A DNA stretch of 64,000 nucleotides from Aphelidium insulamus (GCA_036784855.1 JAZDSV010000011.1:248001-312000), one strand, 5' to 3'; counted from the first letter of the stretch, positions 10,860 through 21,379 are shown. Program-made: numbers and translations. Notes: generated from the sequence alone by a model not told the origin.

Positions 10860-12806
10860 ATGCGCTTTGGCTTGGCGGACGAGGGCCGCCTTGATGGCAG
10901 CGACGCCAGCGACAGCGACACGTCCACGGTGATGCTGGACGGCATGGATGACAATGGAAGTGACTTGCTGCTCGCTGGTACCCCGCCCGTGAAGCTCTAC
11001 TCAGCAGCAGCGATGTGTTTTTCGGCCACCACGCCACCGTGAGTGCGCCTCACACCTGTCGTCTCCAACTCACCGCACCGCAGCAAGGCCGCGCGGCAGG
11101 CACTGGAAAACACCTGGGCTCATGTGAAGGCATCGGCGTGTGCGCGTGAAAGCGACGTCGACTCGTTGATGCAGCGGCGTCTTAGCCGACTGGCCATCAC
11201 TGCCAGGCAGCGCTCACCTGCCGCCGCCATTGTGTCTTCGCCCGCCCGCAGCAGACAGGCATCACCACGCCACCCGTCTCATCATCAGTCATCGCCGACC
11301 CGTTCGGCACCTGCTGCCGGCGAAGAGAACGCGGCCACCTCCGACGCTGGAAAGGCATCACCGCTACTGGTAGCAACACTGAGCAATGTTCGCTGCGTGG
11401 TGGACAAGTCGCTGGAAGTACTGCGACGCCGCGAAGAGCAGAGGCTGCGTAATTTAACCGACGCTATGGATGCCAGACAGCAGCAACAGCGCCAATTGTT
11501 GTCGGTGACGTTGCGAGAAGCGATGCAGAAGCAAGAGCAAGCAGAGCAGTTGGAGCGCCAGAGGCTTGCGCAGGAGCAGTTGGTCAAGCAGCAGCAGGAG
11601 TTGAAACAACGCGAGCTGGAAGAGAAACAAAAGGAGCAGAGTAGGAAACGTGCTGAAGCCGAGGCTGCGGAGAGTCGCCGACTTGCTGCCGAGAAGGAAA
11701 AGGAGAAACAGCGACTGGATGATTTACGGCGGGAGCAGGAAGAGAAGGAGCGCCAAGCCAAGGAAACTGCAGCACCAGTGGAGGCGTCATCAATAAGTTA
11801 TGCTGCGGCAGAGCTGAATTACGGATGCCCCGCGGCGCTGACACAAGCGCAAGTGTACTTGGACGCACTCAAGGTATGTTCCATTCGATGATATTTTTGA
11901 ACCTCTTTGATGATTATTGCAGACATACAAGCAAATCAATGAGCAAGTGCGCCTGGACCGTGCCATGATGGCAGAGGCACTCAAGTACCGCATGAAATTC
12001 ACCACCAAGCTCGGCGCCGTCACCAATTCGCGCAAGCACATTCTGCAATTCGTCAAGGACATTGACAAGCTACTTTGCGACGGGCGCAAAACGTCACCCA
12101 TGCTGTACAAGTGGCTGTTGGGCAATCTGGCCAAGCAGTTCGTAAAACAGGCCGAGAGCGAAGTGTCGGTAAATTTGAAGAAGGCTTTCCCGCTTGCCGC
12201 TCTGTGCGCCATGATGTTCACCCAACATGGCGATCTTGTCCTGTTTGTCAATGGCAAGCTGATGAAAAAGTGTCCGTACATTGTGCCGCAGTACATTCGG
12301 CGAGGACAGGCAAGCAGTGCTGTGATGTGGATATCTCTTAACTAAATGGATCGTTGCAGGGGGAGGATGAAGCAAGCTTTCGGAGGCGGCTTGGATATAA
12401 ATTGGTTGATGGTAGCCACTTCGAGACTGAGCCGCAGTACCAGGAGCGGATGCGTGGCTTGTTGGCATTCTACATCGCCGTGGCACAGACGGACCTCAAG
12501 CCGTACCGACTCACCACCGTGTACGGCATGAGCCACATATGGGCATGGGTCGCTCGCATACTCAACATGTCACCGCGTAAAATTACTCCGGCACTGCTTG
12601 AAACGTTTCTTCAGGTGGGCGGCAACGCCTTTCTGGCAGAGTATGGACGGCAGGCCGACAAGGTTTTGCGGTTCATTAGACACACATTCCTGGCCCGGAT
12701 GACTGCACCCGGTTTTGAGGGTCCTCGCGTGCGGCTTGAGCTTGCGTTGGACTCTTACAAGCACGGCAGGTACCCCAAACATGAAGGTGCCGATTTTAGG
12801 CCGTAA
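10860..12806 (+). CDS. GLE1: Nucleoporin/mRNA export factor Gle1
   Basis: Gle1 sits on the cytoplasmic face of the nuclear pore and, with inositol hexakisphosphate, activates the DEAD-box helicase Dbp5 in mRNA export. Exons 10860-11038, 11084-11873, 11923-12309, 12360-12806, giving 600 residues. The N-terminus is acidic and disordered. Residues ~180-300 form a long charged Gln/Glu/Lys/Arg coiled coil. The C-terminal Gle1 domain has LKKAFPLAALCAMMF, KKCPYIVPQYIRRGQ, IWAWVARILNMSPRKITPALLETFLQVGGNA and a Tyr-Gly-Arg-Gln segment typical of the family. The third intron (12310-12359) begins with GC (CAG|GCAAGC), and no GT donor keeps the conserved frame. I used the ATG at 10860, since the frame opens only six bases before it. 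Confidence 0.93.
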
Positions 12807-12948
12807 TGCGTATTTTTAATAGAGTATGTACATGTATAAAACATACTGTAAAGGAAAAAGCATACCACACTTTACAGACAGGAAAGTATATAATGGTTAC
12901 TCTTGTCTGTATTGACGATAGCGACACCACGTATAGCAGGCGGAGACC

Positions 12949-13559
12949 TTACTTTTCGGGAATCTCCACCTCGCCCTCGCCGATCTTGTCGCTGAGGTCC
13001 TTTGGTGACTGACCGTCGACAGTGCACCCGACGCTGAACGCGGTGCCCAGAATCTCCTTGACAGTGCCCTCCAGTGACTTGGCCATGGACTTGAACTGCA
13101 TCTTGCGCGCAATGTCCAAAACCTCGTCCATGGTGATGTTGCCGGCGTGCTTGATGTTCTTCTCCTTCTTGCGGTCTCGCGGCGGCTCCTTCAGCGCCTT
13201 GATTACCAGTGCGCTGGCGGATGGCACCACCTCGACGGCGGCTTGACGATTTTGAATGGTCAGTTTGACGGTGATGCGCAGACCCTTCCAGTCGCCGCTG
13301 GCCTTGGCAATGTCTTCACCGACCTTCTTGGGTGACTACAACGCGGTGTCAGCTTAATACGCAAGCATGCACGAACTATCAAGCCACCCACCAGACCCAA
13401 GGGACCGATCTTGGGGGCAAGTGTGGCGGACGCGCCAACCTCGCCGCCTACGGCACGCAGGTACACTATACACCCAGGTTACTATGTGAAGTGGAAATCA
13501 AGACGCAGCCACCACTACGTACGGATCTTGATCTCGTTGGGGTCGGCTTTGGGCGGCAT
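12949..13559 (-). CDS. RPL12: 60S ribosomal protein L12 (uL11)
   Basis: Cytosolic uL11, which binds the GTPase-associated centre of 25S rRNA at the base of the P-stalk. Exons 13559-13523, 13465-13392, 13335-12949; introns 13466-13522 and 13336-13391. The product has 165 residues, the standard eukaryotic length, starting [10 protein letters not shown], with [19 protein letters not shown], the [19 protein letters not shown] block and the conserved [14 protein letters not shown]. The gene stands head to tail with mitochondrial uL10m (146 bp apart), and the stalk protein P1 is found at 63 kb; the closeness is probably chance. Confidence 0.97.
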
Positions 13560-13705
13560 TATGACGGTGGCTGCGTGAGTGAGAGTGGATGGGCAGCGTG
13601 AGCGGCTGGTGGGCAATGGTTCCCCCGTGGAGGCCTATGATTGGTCGGTTGCACAGGTGGAAATTCATGATTGTCAATTTACGGGCTATGGCTACGTATA
13701 TTGTT

Positions 13706-14470
13706 CTACAGTCCCTGTGAATTATCAGTGGAAGCTGATGGAGTCGCCCGTTCAGTGTAGGCAGTTAGCGCGCGGACTAGGGTGGATGGGTGTGTTTGCA
13801 AAAGGCGCGTGAGTGACTGCGCGGGCTGTTGCAGTGTAGCGACCAGCTGTGCATGAAGCTGCGATCTCGAAGCGACACTGGACGCAATAACGTCCAGCTC
13901 CTTTGGGCCGACAAGTGTTTGCTCAAATTTACCGCCCAGCAGAAGCATCCTCTTCTCGGCCGCGTCCATCAACGTAACTTGTTTGACGAATTCAACAATG
14001 TCCGGTTGCTTGTCATCTCCTTCCGCAGCGACAGCACTCGGCCACATGACACAGGTGTGCCCTCCAGCAACAAGCGGCACCAAGTTATGGTATCGTGTAT
14101 CGAGCAGTTGCCCACGGAAGAGCTGGCCATTGACGGCCTGAAGCGCGATGCCGGCCGCGGAAAGCCTTTGCCGTAATTGACGCGACTCTGCTGGCTTCAA
14201 ACTCTGCAGTTGACAAAACACGACCGCTGGCTGTTGCATTATTTGCACGTAGCGCTCTGACAGCCACCGCTCGCGCTCGTCCATGACGCGTAGTTGCTGC
14301 CGTTGCTTGTAGGCCCACCTGTCATACTCAACAGGCTCATACTTTTTGCCCGTGGGTTTCACACGGAACACCGCGTCTAAACCCGATTAGTTGACTCTAT
14401 GAGCAAAGCAAAGTAGAACCACGGCACCAGCAAGCGGCCACTTACATGAACGCGCGCTGGCACGAAGCAT
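13706..14470 (-). CDS. Mitochondrial ribosomal protein uL10m
   Basis: Mitochondrial counterpart of bacterial L10, the stalk base that anchors L7/L12. Exons 14470-14446 and 14376-13706, intron 14377-14445 (69 nt), 231 residues. Splicing gives an N-terminus MLRASARSYAVFRVK, rich in Arg, Ser and Ala and without acidic residues, as in mitochondrial targeting peptides. The body has RQLRQRLSAAGIALQAVNG, LGGKFEQTLVGPKEL and SQLHAQLVATLQQP, all typical of L10m (MRPL10/MRPL11 in other nomenclatures). It shares a 166-bp divergent promoter with CRM1. Confidence 0.88.
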
Positions 14471-14520
14471 TATTGTATTGTAATGATTTACAAAGCGATT
14501 GTTCGCTGCGGCGTTGATAA

Positions 14521-14578
14521 TTGATTGTTGGAATTAGCTAATTCATTGGCTGCCCGCTAATTCCAGCTTCACAATCAA
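14521..14578. repeat. Composite inverted repeat in the uL10m/CRM1 divergent promoter
   Basis: TTGATTG (14521-14527) pairs with CAATCAA (14572-14578), and GGAATTAGC (14530-14538) pairs with GCTAATTCC (14556-14564), forming a hairpin with an internal loop. It lies midway between the two start codons and may bind a dimeric factor that acts on both genes. Confidence 0.6.
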
Positions 14579-14636
14579 TCTTGTCGTCACAGCAGCTGCC
14601 GCGCACTCTCACCCGTCGCATCACTTCCTTGTCGCG

Positions 14637-17600
14637 ATGGAGGGCATTCTGGATTTCTCGCGTGAGCTAGACATCAACCTCTTTGACCAGGTGGTCAATA
14701 CGCTATTCTCTGGTCATGGCGCGCAGGTATGCTCCTCCACAATGCCGCTGTGCACACATGCATGCATCCACGCATCTTCACGTTCTGGTCCCTTGTCGGC
14801 TAAATCTTGGTGCAGCAACAACAAGCGCAGTCGCTTATCTCCCAATTTCAAGAGCATCCGGACGCCTGGTCGCGTGCAGACTTTATATTGACCAGCTCGC
14901 CGTCGCTGCAGTCAAAGGTATGTGCGCCCATCAGAGCGGCATTACAGTCTAACATGTACCATTGGTAGTACATTGCCTTGCAAGTATTGGAAAAGCTTAT
15001 CCAAACCAAGTGGAAGATTTTGCCTCGCGAGCAATGCAATGGTATGTGCTGCCCTGTTGTCGATAATGTAACTGATGGTCCCTTAAAGGAATCAGGGACT
15101 TTATCGTGGGCACAATCATAAAAATCTCCAACGACCCCACCGAGTTTGAGGCGCAAAAAGTGTACTTGAACAAACTAAATCTGATTCTTGTCCAAATACT
15201 CAAGCACGAGTGGCCGGGTCAGTGGCCAAACTTTATGCCAGAGATTGTCAGCTCCAGCCGCACTAGTCTGACTCTGTGCGAGAACAACATGGTCATTCTC
15301 AAGCTGCTCAGGTTTGTTTTTTCTATTGCCATAGAGGTAAATTAAAATAATATTCGATGTAGCGAGGAGATCTTTGATTTTTCCGCGGAGCAAATGACGT
15401 CGGCCAAGACTAAAAACTTAAAGCAGCAACTATGCGGAGAGTTTTCCAAAATATACGAGCTGTGCGAGCAAGTGCTGCAGAAGGCACAGAAACCCAGCTT
15501 GATCAAAGTGACCCTAGAAACGCTTTTGCGGTTTCTCAATTGGGTGCCGCTTGGTTTTGTTTTTGAGACTACTTTGATCGAGATGTTGCGTAGCCGAGTA
15601 CGTTACTTTTGTGTCGTTGTTGTGTACTTAACTTTGTACCAGTTCCTTGAAGTTGCAATGTTTCGCAATATTACTCTCAAGTGCTTGACGGAAATTGGCT
15701 CCTTGTCAACGCTCCCCATGTACGACCAGAAGCTCGGCATGCTCTACACAAGCGTCATTGAATCCTTCAGTAATATTGTTCCCATGAGTCCTTCTCTAGG
15801 TTTGTACTCCCATGTAACTTATTAATTTATCAATTACCAGATTTGGCTTCGGCATTTGAGAACGGATCAGACGAAGAGCAAGAGTTTATACAAAATATGG
15901 CCCTGTTTCTAACGTCGTTCTTTAGCGAGCACTTGACGGTAGGATTCATGTTGAAAGTCCATGTAGCCGAATACATTGATGTAGCTACTGGAGCAAAGCG
16001 AGAACAAGCAGCCGCTTCTATTGGGCCACTTGTACCTACTCAAAGTCTCAAAGGTGGACGACCGCGAAGTGTTCAAAATCTGTCTAGAGTACTGGACTAA
16101 GCTAGTCGCTGCACTGTACAACGAGCTCCCATCTACCCGCGCAGATGCGCCACTGTTTGATAAGGCCCAGCCCGCGCGCAAGCTGCTCTACTCGGAGACG
16201 CTGTCACAGTGCCGCGTTGTCATGATTGAGTCTATGGTGCGCCCCGAAGAAGTTCTCATTGTCGAGAATGACGAGGGTGAAATCATCCGCGAATTTATCA
16301 AGGAAACCGACACTATCCAATTGTACAAGAGTATTCGCGAAGTTTTGGTTTACCTGACGCACCTCGATCCCAAGAACACCGAGTACATTATGAGCGACAA
16401 GTTGACAAGGCAGGTGGATCGCTCAGAGTGGTCGTGGAACAATCTGAACAAGCTGTGCTGGGCTGTTGGATCGATTTCGGGCGCCATGTCCGAGGAGGAC
16501 GAGAAGCGATTCATCGTCAATGTAATCAAGGAGCTGCTTGGATTGTGCGAGAGTGTCCGTGGCAAGGACAACAAGGCCGTGGTTGCGTCAAACATCATGT
16601 ATGTCGTGGGACAGTATCCGCGCTTCTTGCGGATGCACTGGAAGTTCCTCAAGACCGTGGTGAACAAGTTGTTTGAGTTCATGCACGAGACGCACGAAGG
16701 TGTCCAGGACATGGCGTGTGATACCTTCATCAAGATTGCACAGAAATGCAAGCGATTGTTTGTTGTGCTGCAACCTACCGAAGTCCAGCCGTTTGTAGAG
16801 GAGATCATCATGTCGCTGTCAAACATCATTTCGCTCCTTTCACCAAGTCAGGCAAGTGCATTTTTATGTAATTTTCTATGATAATAATTCATGCAGGTCC
16901 ATACGTTCTATGAGGCGGTGGGCACGATAATTAGCGCCCAAACAGTTCGCCCCGTGCAAGACAAGCTTATCCTCGATTTGATGGAAGGACCAAATGCTGC
17001 GGTACTTTCTGATGATAGTATCTTGTTACAGTGTTCTAATTACCATACCATTACAGTGGGCGTCGATCATCAATGCAGCGATGCAAAACCCGGAGCTTCT
17101 CAACAGCGCCGACCAAGTGAAGCAGCTTGGCAACATAATGAAGACAAATGTTGCAGCTTGCACCGCCATCGGTAGCCCGTTCATTGTGCAAATAGGAAAG
17201 ATTTACATGGATATGCTAAATCTGTACCGTGCAAGCAGCGAGCTCATCTCTCAAGCGGTCGCAGAAGGAGGTTTGTTCAAACAAGTTGGTTTTGATATTT
17301 GCTAACTCGGTTTCCTGTGCAGGCCTTGTACAAACGAAAACTCCTCGAGTGCGCGGGCTGCGCACGATCAAGAAGGAAGTGCTAAAGTTGTTGCAGACTT
17401 ACGTGCTAAAGGCAGAAAACCTTGAAGTGGTAGTCAATAACATTGTTCCGCCGCTATTTGACGCAGTGCTGGCGGATTATAAGCGAAATGTTGAGCCGGC
17501 ACGCGACGCCGAAGTGCTCAGCGTCATGGCGTCCATCGTTCAAAAGTTGGGCCCATTGATGACTGACAAGGTGCCTGCGATCTTGGACTCGCTATTCCAA

Positions 17601-18544
17601 GCCACGCTGGACATGATCAACAAGGACTTTCAAGAGTATCCGGAGCACCGCGTCGGCTTTTACACCCTGCTCAAAGCAATCAATTCAAACTGCTTTGTAG
17701 CGCTGTTGGGCCTTCCAGCGCCCACTTTCAAGCTGGTTAGTGTGGATTGATACTTTTAACTGGCAATAACTTAAATGATAAAAGGTGCTCGACTCCATCG
17801 TTTGGGGTTTCAAGCATCCGGGTAGGGACATTGCCGATGTGGCATACGCCACTCTGCTTGACCTGCTGACCAACGTGGCCAACCTCGACAGCACCATCTC
17901 GAGCGGCTTCTTCCAGAACTACTACGTCTCCATTCTGCAGGATGTGTTTTACGTTCTGACTGACCGCGAGCACAAGTCGGGTAAGTGTGGGCAATCGCAT
18001 CTAACAGTTAACTCGCTAATCGTGCGGCAGGATTCAAGTACCAGGCGCAAATACTGGCGCAAATGTGCATTGTCGTGGACAGTGGAGCGATCACGGCGCC
18101 CATGTTCAGCCCGGCGCAGGTGACCGATCCCTCAATGACCAACCAAAAGTGGATCAGGGAGTATTTGGTGCAGCTGCTACAAGCTGCCTTCCCCAACCTT
18201 CAACCGTATGCATTCTGTGTGTCCATATTACCTAGATAACAATAACCCTCGCAGGGCGCAAGTTACTAGCTTTGTTGTGGCGCTGTTTGACAGGAGCAAG
18301 GATATGGACTCGTTCAAGCAGCTGCTGCGCGACTTTCTCATTCAAATCAAAGAGTTTGCCGGCACCGACACCAGCGAACTGTTCTTGGAAGAGCGGTTGG
18401 TCTCGTCAATAATCCTGTGTATATTTATTGACTCTACTGTGCAGCGAGACGGAGCAGGAGCAAAAGAAGAAGGCAGACTTGGAAACGGCGATGCGCGTGC
18501 CTGGAATGCTCAAGCCCAGCGAGCTGTTGGACACGGACGACTGA
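14637..18544 (+). CDS. CRM1: Exportin-1 (CRM1)
   Basis: Karyopherin that exports proteins with leucine-rich nuclear export signals, with RanGTP. Fifteen exons: 14637-14726, 14816-14917, 14969-15041, 15089-15311, 15363-15597, 15643-15799, 15841-15938, 15985-16851, 16897-17001, 17057-17270, 17323-17735, 17785-17980, 18031-18205, 18255-18395, 18445-18544. They sum to 1062 codons plus stop, close to the usual ~1070. Conserved blocks include [15 protein letters not shown], the central [20 protein letters not shown] and [16 protein letters not shown], and the C-terminal [15 protein letters not shown]. The residue equivalent to the leptomycin-B target is Cys ([13 protein letters not shown]), so the protein should be drug-sensitive. 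Intron 8 (16852-16896) is of GC-AG type, CAG|GCAAGT. The gene converges on the next one at 18692. Confidence 0.97.
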
Positions 18545-18691
18545 ACGGTGTCTGTGATATCATGCCATGCATGTTTGCAACCAACTTATCAACACGCATA
18601 TCAACAAGTACTTATCGAGAAATGCTTTATTCAATATTCAACGTTTACGTATATATATATATATATAACATGGTGAGGGACACAGCGCAAA

Positions 18692-19495
18692 TCACAGCAG
18701 GGCCATGCTTCGGACGCTGTCACGCAGCAGCACAACATCCTCCGACGCCATCCACTGCTCGTCCCACTCCTCGGGCACAGCGCCTGATTGCTTCAGCTTC
18801 TCCAATACCAAGTGCAGACAGACACTGCCGGCGGGACATCGCGTGCACATGTGCATCTTGGCGCCGCTGTTGACAAAAGTGGAAGTGCTTGTGGGCGGCG
18901 GTGAAGCTAGTGGCACGCTAGTCGCCGTGTATGTGGGAACGCGCGGAGAATCGGCCGGAGGCGATTCCGGAATCGGTGAGTTGTGATGAGCTTGCGTGTG
19001 GCGACGTGACTTGGCGGCATATGGACTGAGGCGGTATTTGCGACGGTTATAAGAGGTAGTGGACTTGCGGCTGGTGGATGTGGCGGCGGTGGCGGTGGAG
19101 GCGGCAGATGGTGACGACGATGACAATTCTGACCAGTAGGCGTGGTCGTCATCAGTGTCGGAGCAGAGCGACAGCGCGAACCAGGACTCGGGGGTGCCAC
19201 ACTGACTAGAGTAGTCACGAGGCTGCTCGCCGTCCATAGCCACGGCCATGCTGCCAAACTGGTCGGTGTCGGGCGCGTGACACTCTTCCCCGCCAGACCG
19301 GCGACGGCAGTGTTCATGCACGGAGTTTGCGTGCAGTTTGGCGGCGAGGACAGCCAGTCTCTTGGCCGCAGAGTTCAGTATGGCGGTGGTGCTGGGGTGG
19401 CCGGCGCTGCATTTGGACCTGGCGGCAGGCATGCTGTGGCGGTGGTGTCGATGAGAGCCAGATGGGGTATTAGGCGGCGCGACCAGAGAGTGCAT
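18692..19495 (-). CDS. Ser/Thr-rich hypothetical protein, 267 aa
   Basis: Single open frame starting at the ATG at 19495 (MHSLVAPPNTPSGSHR); the frame opens further upstream but without another ATG. The protein is low in complexity, with runs of Ser, Thr and Ala in the middle (SSSSPSAASTATAATS) and several proline-directed phosphosite-like motifs. The last 70 residues look more conserved: a Cys/His pair cluster MHMCTRCPAGSVCLHLVLEKLK followed by an acidic tail with Trp residues. Family unknown. It is divergent to the bZIP gene, with 480 bp between start codons. Confidence 0.55.
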   Translation of the reverse strand: MHSLVAPPNTPSGSHRHHRHSMPAARSKCSAGHPSTTAILNSAAKRLAVLAAKLHANSVHEHCRRRSGGEECHAPDTDQFGSMAVAMDGEQPRDYSSQCGTPESWFALSLCSDTDDDHAYWSELSSSSPSAASTATAATSTSRKSTTSYNRRKYRLSPYAAKSRRHTQAHHNSPIPESPPADSPRVPTYTATSVPLASPPPTSTSTFVNSGAKMHMCTRCPAGSVCLHLVLEKLKQSGAVPEEWDEQWMASEDVVLLRDSVRSMALL

Positions 19496-19745
19496 CTCGT
19501 GGGGGAGTGGTATCGACGGGGATTGCTGGCAACTGAAGTGCGCGTGCAGAGTGTGCAATGGCAGTGTGTGTGCGGCAGGCAGGCAGGCAGGCAGACGGGA
19601 AAGCTGATGCGCACTGATGCAAAAGCAAAGTGAGAGGCGCGGTGCGATAGCGCGGCTCGCGTGAAAATGGCGATGACCCGTCTTGCTGTATATTATAATA
19701 TGCAATATGTATAGATATTAATTATGGCTGTAAATGGCGCCAAGA

Positions 19746-19754
19746 TTATAAATA
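19746..19754 (+). promoter_or_regulatory. TATA-like element in the divergent promoter before the bZIP gene
   Basis: TTATAAATA at 19746-19754; the mirror reading TATTTATAA could serve the minus-strand gene. If it drives the bZIP gene, the ATG at 19800 and the ERSE-like site would lie in the transcript, so its direction matters. Confidence 0.35.
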
Positions 19755-19799
19755 CCACTTCACACACACACGCACACCAGGGTAAAGCATAGGCAGAAT

Positions 19800-20021
19800 A
19801 TGTATGCAACGGGGCGGCCAATGCAGCGCCCTTGCAAACAGGCAATGCTTATCGCGGCCAATCAGATGGCGCCACGTGTGGAACGCAAGATTTCCGCCGG
19901 CTTCCACGCGCTAAACTGCTTTCATTCCTCAAAACTGTTTTCTGCGTGCCGGCCAGGTGCCTCTTATTTGCCACCATGCCTGATCGCTTGGATGGCGTCA
20001 GTCCTCTGGCTGAACGGTTAG
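19800..20021 (+). other. Possible overlapping upstream ORF of the bZIP gene
   Basis: An ATG at 19800 opens a 73-codon frame that overlaps the bZIP start (19976) in another frame and stops inside the bZIP first intron. If the transcript begins upstream of 19800, translation of the bZIP protein would be lowered by this uORF. The transcription start is unknown. Confidence 0.3.
19858..19876 (+). promoter_or_regulatory. ERSE-like element CCAAT-N9-CCACG
   Basis: CCAAT at 19858-19862, nine bases, then CCACG at 19872-19876: an exact match to the mammalian endoplasmic-reticulum stress response element, which binds NF-Y and ATF6/XBP1. It lies 100 bp upstream of the start codon of an XBP1/HAC1-like gene. 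A second CCAAT lies at 19818-19822. Confidence 0.5.
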
Positions 20022-20839
20022 CTGTCTGTTGTCTACATGTTTGCCACCGTGTGCTCACTGTGTGCAGACAGCGAAAGAATCGTGAAGCCGCCCAGATATC
20101 GCGGGATCGGAAGCGCAAGCGTATAGCAGGCCTCGAGGAGGAGAACCAACTCCTTCACGATCAGATCGACTCTCTCAGCAAGCGGATGAAACTGCTTGAA
20201 GACCAGAACGCCCTGCTATTCAGCTTTGTGAAGGGGCAGCAGCGTGAACTGGCATCTAATCTCCCATCGGCACCTTCATGTGCCGCAGAGACCCCCGCAC
20301 TCGACACTGGACAATGTGATGACGTGGATAGTGCGCTGAAGGCCGTGTTGGATGTATCTGATTCCATTGATCCTGCCGGCATCTACTCGACGCCGCCACA
20401 CAATACTACTACTGAACCCGACTATGTTGTCGCTGACCCCACGCTTGCGCCCGCCGTGACAGTCGCCGCAGTAGACGTGACTGAAGAATTGCACTCAGCA
20501 GCAGTGCCAATGGCCGTTCTGCCCGCGCAGAATGGTTTCCCGCAGCGATCTTCAGTCTACTCTACGGCGCCATCGACGTCAACCCCGGCTCGGCTGAACT
20601 TGGTGGCTGTGCTTTTGATCCTTACTCGCATCTGCAAGATTCCGACTTCCATCTGGCGTCCGAATTCCACAGTGCTACTGGCGATGTTTTTCCGCTGGTG
20701 CCATGGAATGATGACGGTAGAGCGAATGTCGAGTCTAACTGAAGCCGAGATCATTTGCCTGGCCCGCCAGTTTTCCCTACAACTGCGCTCCGTGCCGTCA
20801 GCTAATACATTACGTGGGCGTCCCGTCAAGCCGCCCTGA
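19976..20839 (+). CDS. XBP1/HAC1-like bZIP transcription factor (unfolded protein response)
   Basis: Start codon in a CCACCATG context at 19976; exon 1 19976-20016, spliceosomal intron 20017-20067 (51 nt), exon 2 from 20068. The basic region RKNREAAQISRDRKRKRI has the N-x7-R of bZIP proteins and the NR-AAQ-RDRK pattern specific to XBP1/HAC1; a leucine zipper follows (GLEEENQLLHDQIDSL, then further Leu heptads). Unspliced, the frame ends at 20839 with a hydrophobic tail (LNLVAVLLILTRIC). Two CNG|CNGN sites at 20498/20499 and 20542/20543 enclose 44 nt (2 mod 3). Removing them gives a 223-residue protein ending at 20742 with an acidic, aromatic tail (FDPYSHLQDSDFHLASEF) typical of an activation domain. 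This matches Ire1-type cytoplasmic splicing. Likely gene names would be HAC1 or XBP1, but orthology is not proven. Confidence 0.82.
   Translation: MPDRLDGVSPLAERLAVCCLHVCHRVLTVCRQRKNREAAQISRDRKRKRIAGLEEENQLLHDQIDSLSKRMKLLEDQNALLFSFVKGQQRELASNLPSAPSCAAETPALDTGQCDDVDSALKAVLDVSDSIDPAGIYSTPPHNTTTEPDYVVADPTLAPAVTVAAVDVTEELHSAAVPMAVLPAQNGFPQRSSVYSTAPSTSTPARLNLVAVLLILTRICKIPTSIWRPNSTVLLAMFFRWCHGMMTVERMSSLTEAEIICLARQFSLQLRSVPSANTLRGRPVKPP
20491..20546 (+). promoter_or_regulatory. Predicted Ire1-type non-spliceosomal intron (20499-20542) with its splice-site loops
   Basis: 5' site: stem GCACT/AGTGC (20491-20495, 20503-20507) presents the 7-nt loop CAGCAGC with cleavage expected after 20498; the stem can be extended by ATT/AAT past one bulged C. 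3' site: CCGCAGC (20540-20546), cleavage after 20542; its stem is weaker. Both loops have C1, G3 and G6, the bases needed by Ire1. The ends are not GT-AG. Confidence 0.6.
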
Positions 20840-21379
20840 CCATTTCTTCTGTCTTGCAAAATAGATCAATCAATATTCCATTCCTATGAGCAGCAGCTCC
20901 GACAGTTTGGAATATTCGAGGGGCGAGCGACCAGAAGAGGACAGACAGGTCCGCCACCCACCCAACAACCAGCGAGGTGGAAGGCGCAGCGGAACAGCAC
21001 GGCGCAAATAACTTCGGGTGTAAAGTCAAGGTTAAGAGTATTTCACACACGGAACACAGAAATAAATCTTTATTTACTCGCCCCTCTGAGTGCAGAAGGA
21101 TATTAAAACAAGAAAAGGACCATATTCTTTGAACAGATGAAAAGCAGCAAGAAAAAAGAAAGTACAAGAAAAAAAAAGAAAAACTTGGCGGTGAAACACG
21201 CGGCAAATTGGAGACAATGCGCGTGCTTTATCGTGCAAGATCATCGCTGTTTCGCCCCGCATTTTAGTTTGCGCCACTCTGCTATCGAAACACATCGTGT
21301 GCAAGTGTGTGTCGACAAGAGTCTGGTTGCCGCGTCTCATTGCACACATACACGCGTGAGAGCAAACTCTACTATTGCC
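20840..21379. other. Intergenic region bZIP to glutamate synthase
   Basis: 540 bp without a convincing gene. It has purine-rich AAGAAAAAAG runs near 21140-21180. No TATA box is clear. Confidence 0.5.

Noticed and set aside
12354-12806. Separate small gene at the end of GLE1
   Set aside because: It begins without ATG inside the third GLE1 intron and carries the C-terminal part of the Gle1 domain; splicing at 12309/12360 joins it.
20517-20532. TTCTGC-CCGC-GCAGAA hairpin as the 3' Ire1 site
   Set aside because: The stem is perfect, but the loop has only four bases and lacks the CNGCNGN pattern; CCGCAGC at 20540-20546 fits the loop rule and the frame.
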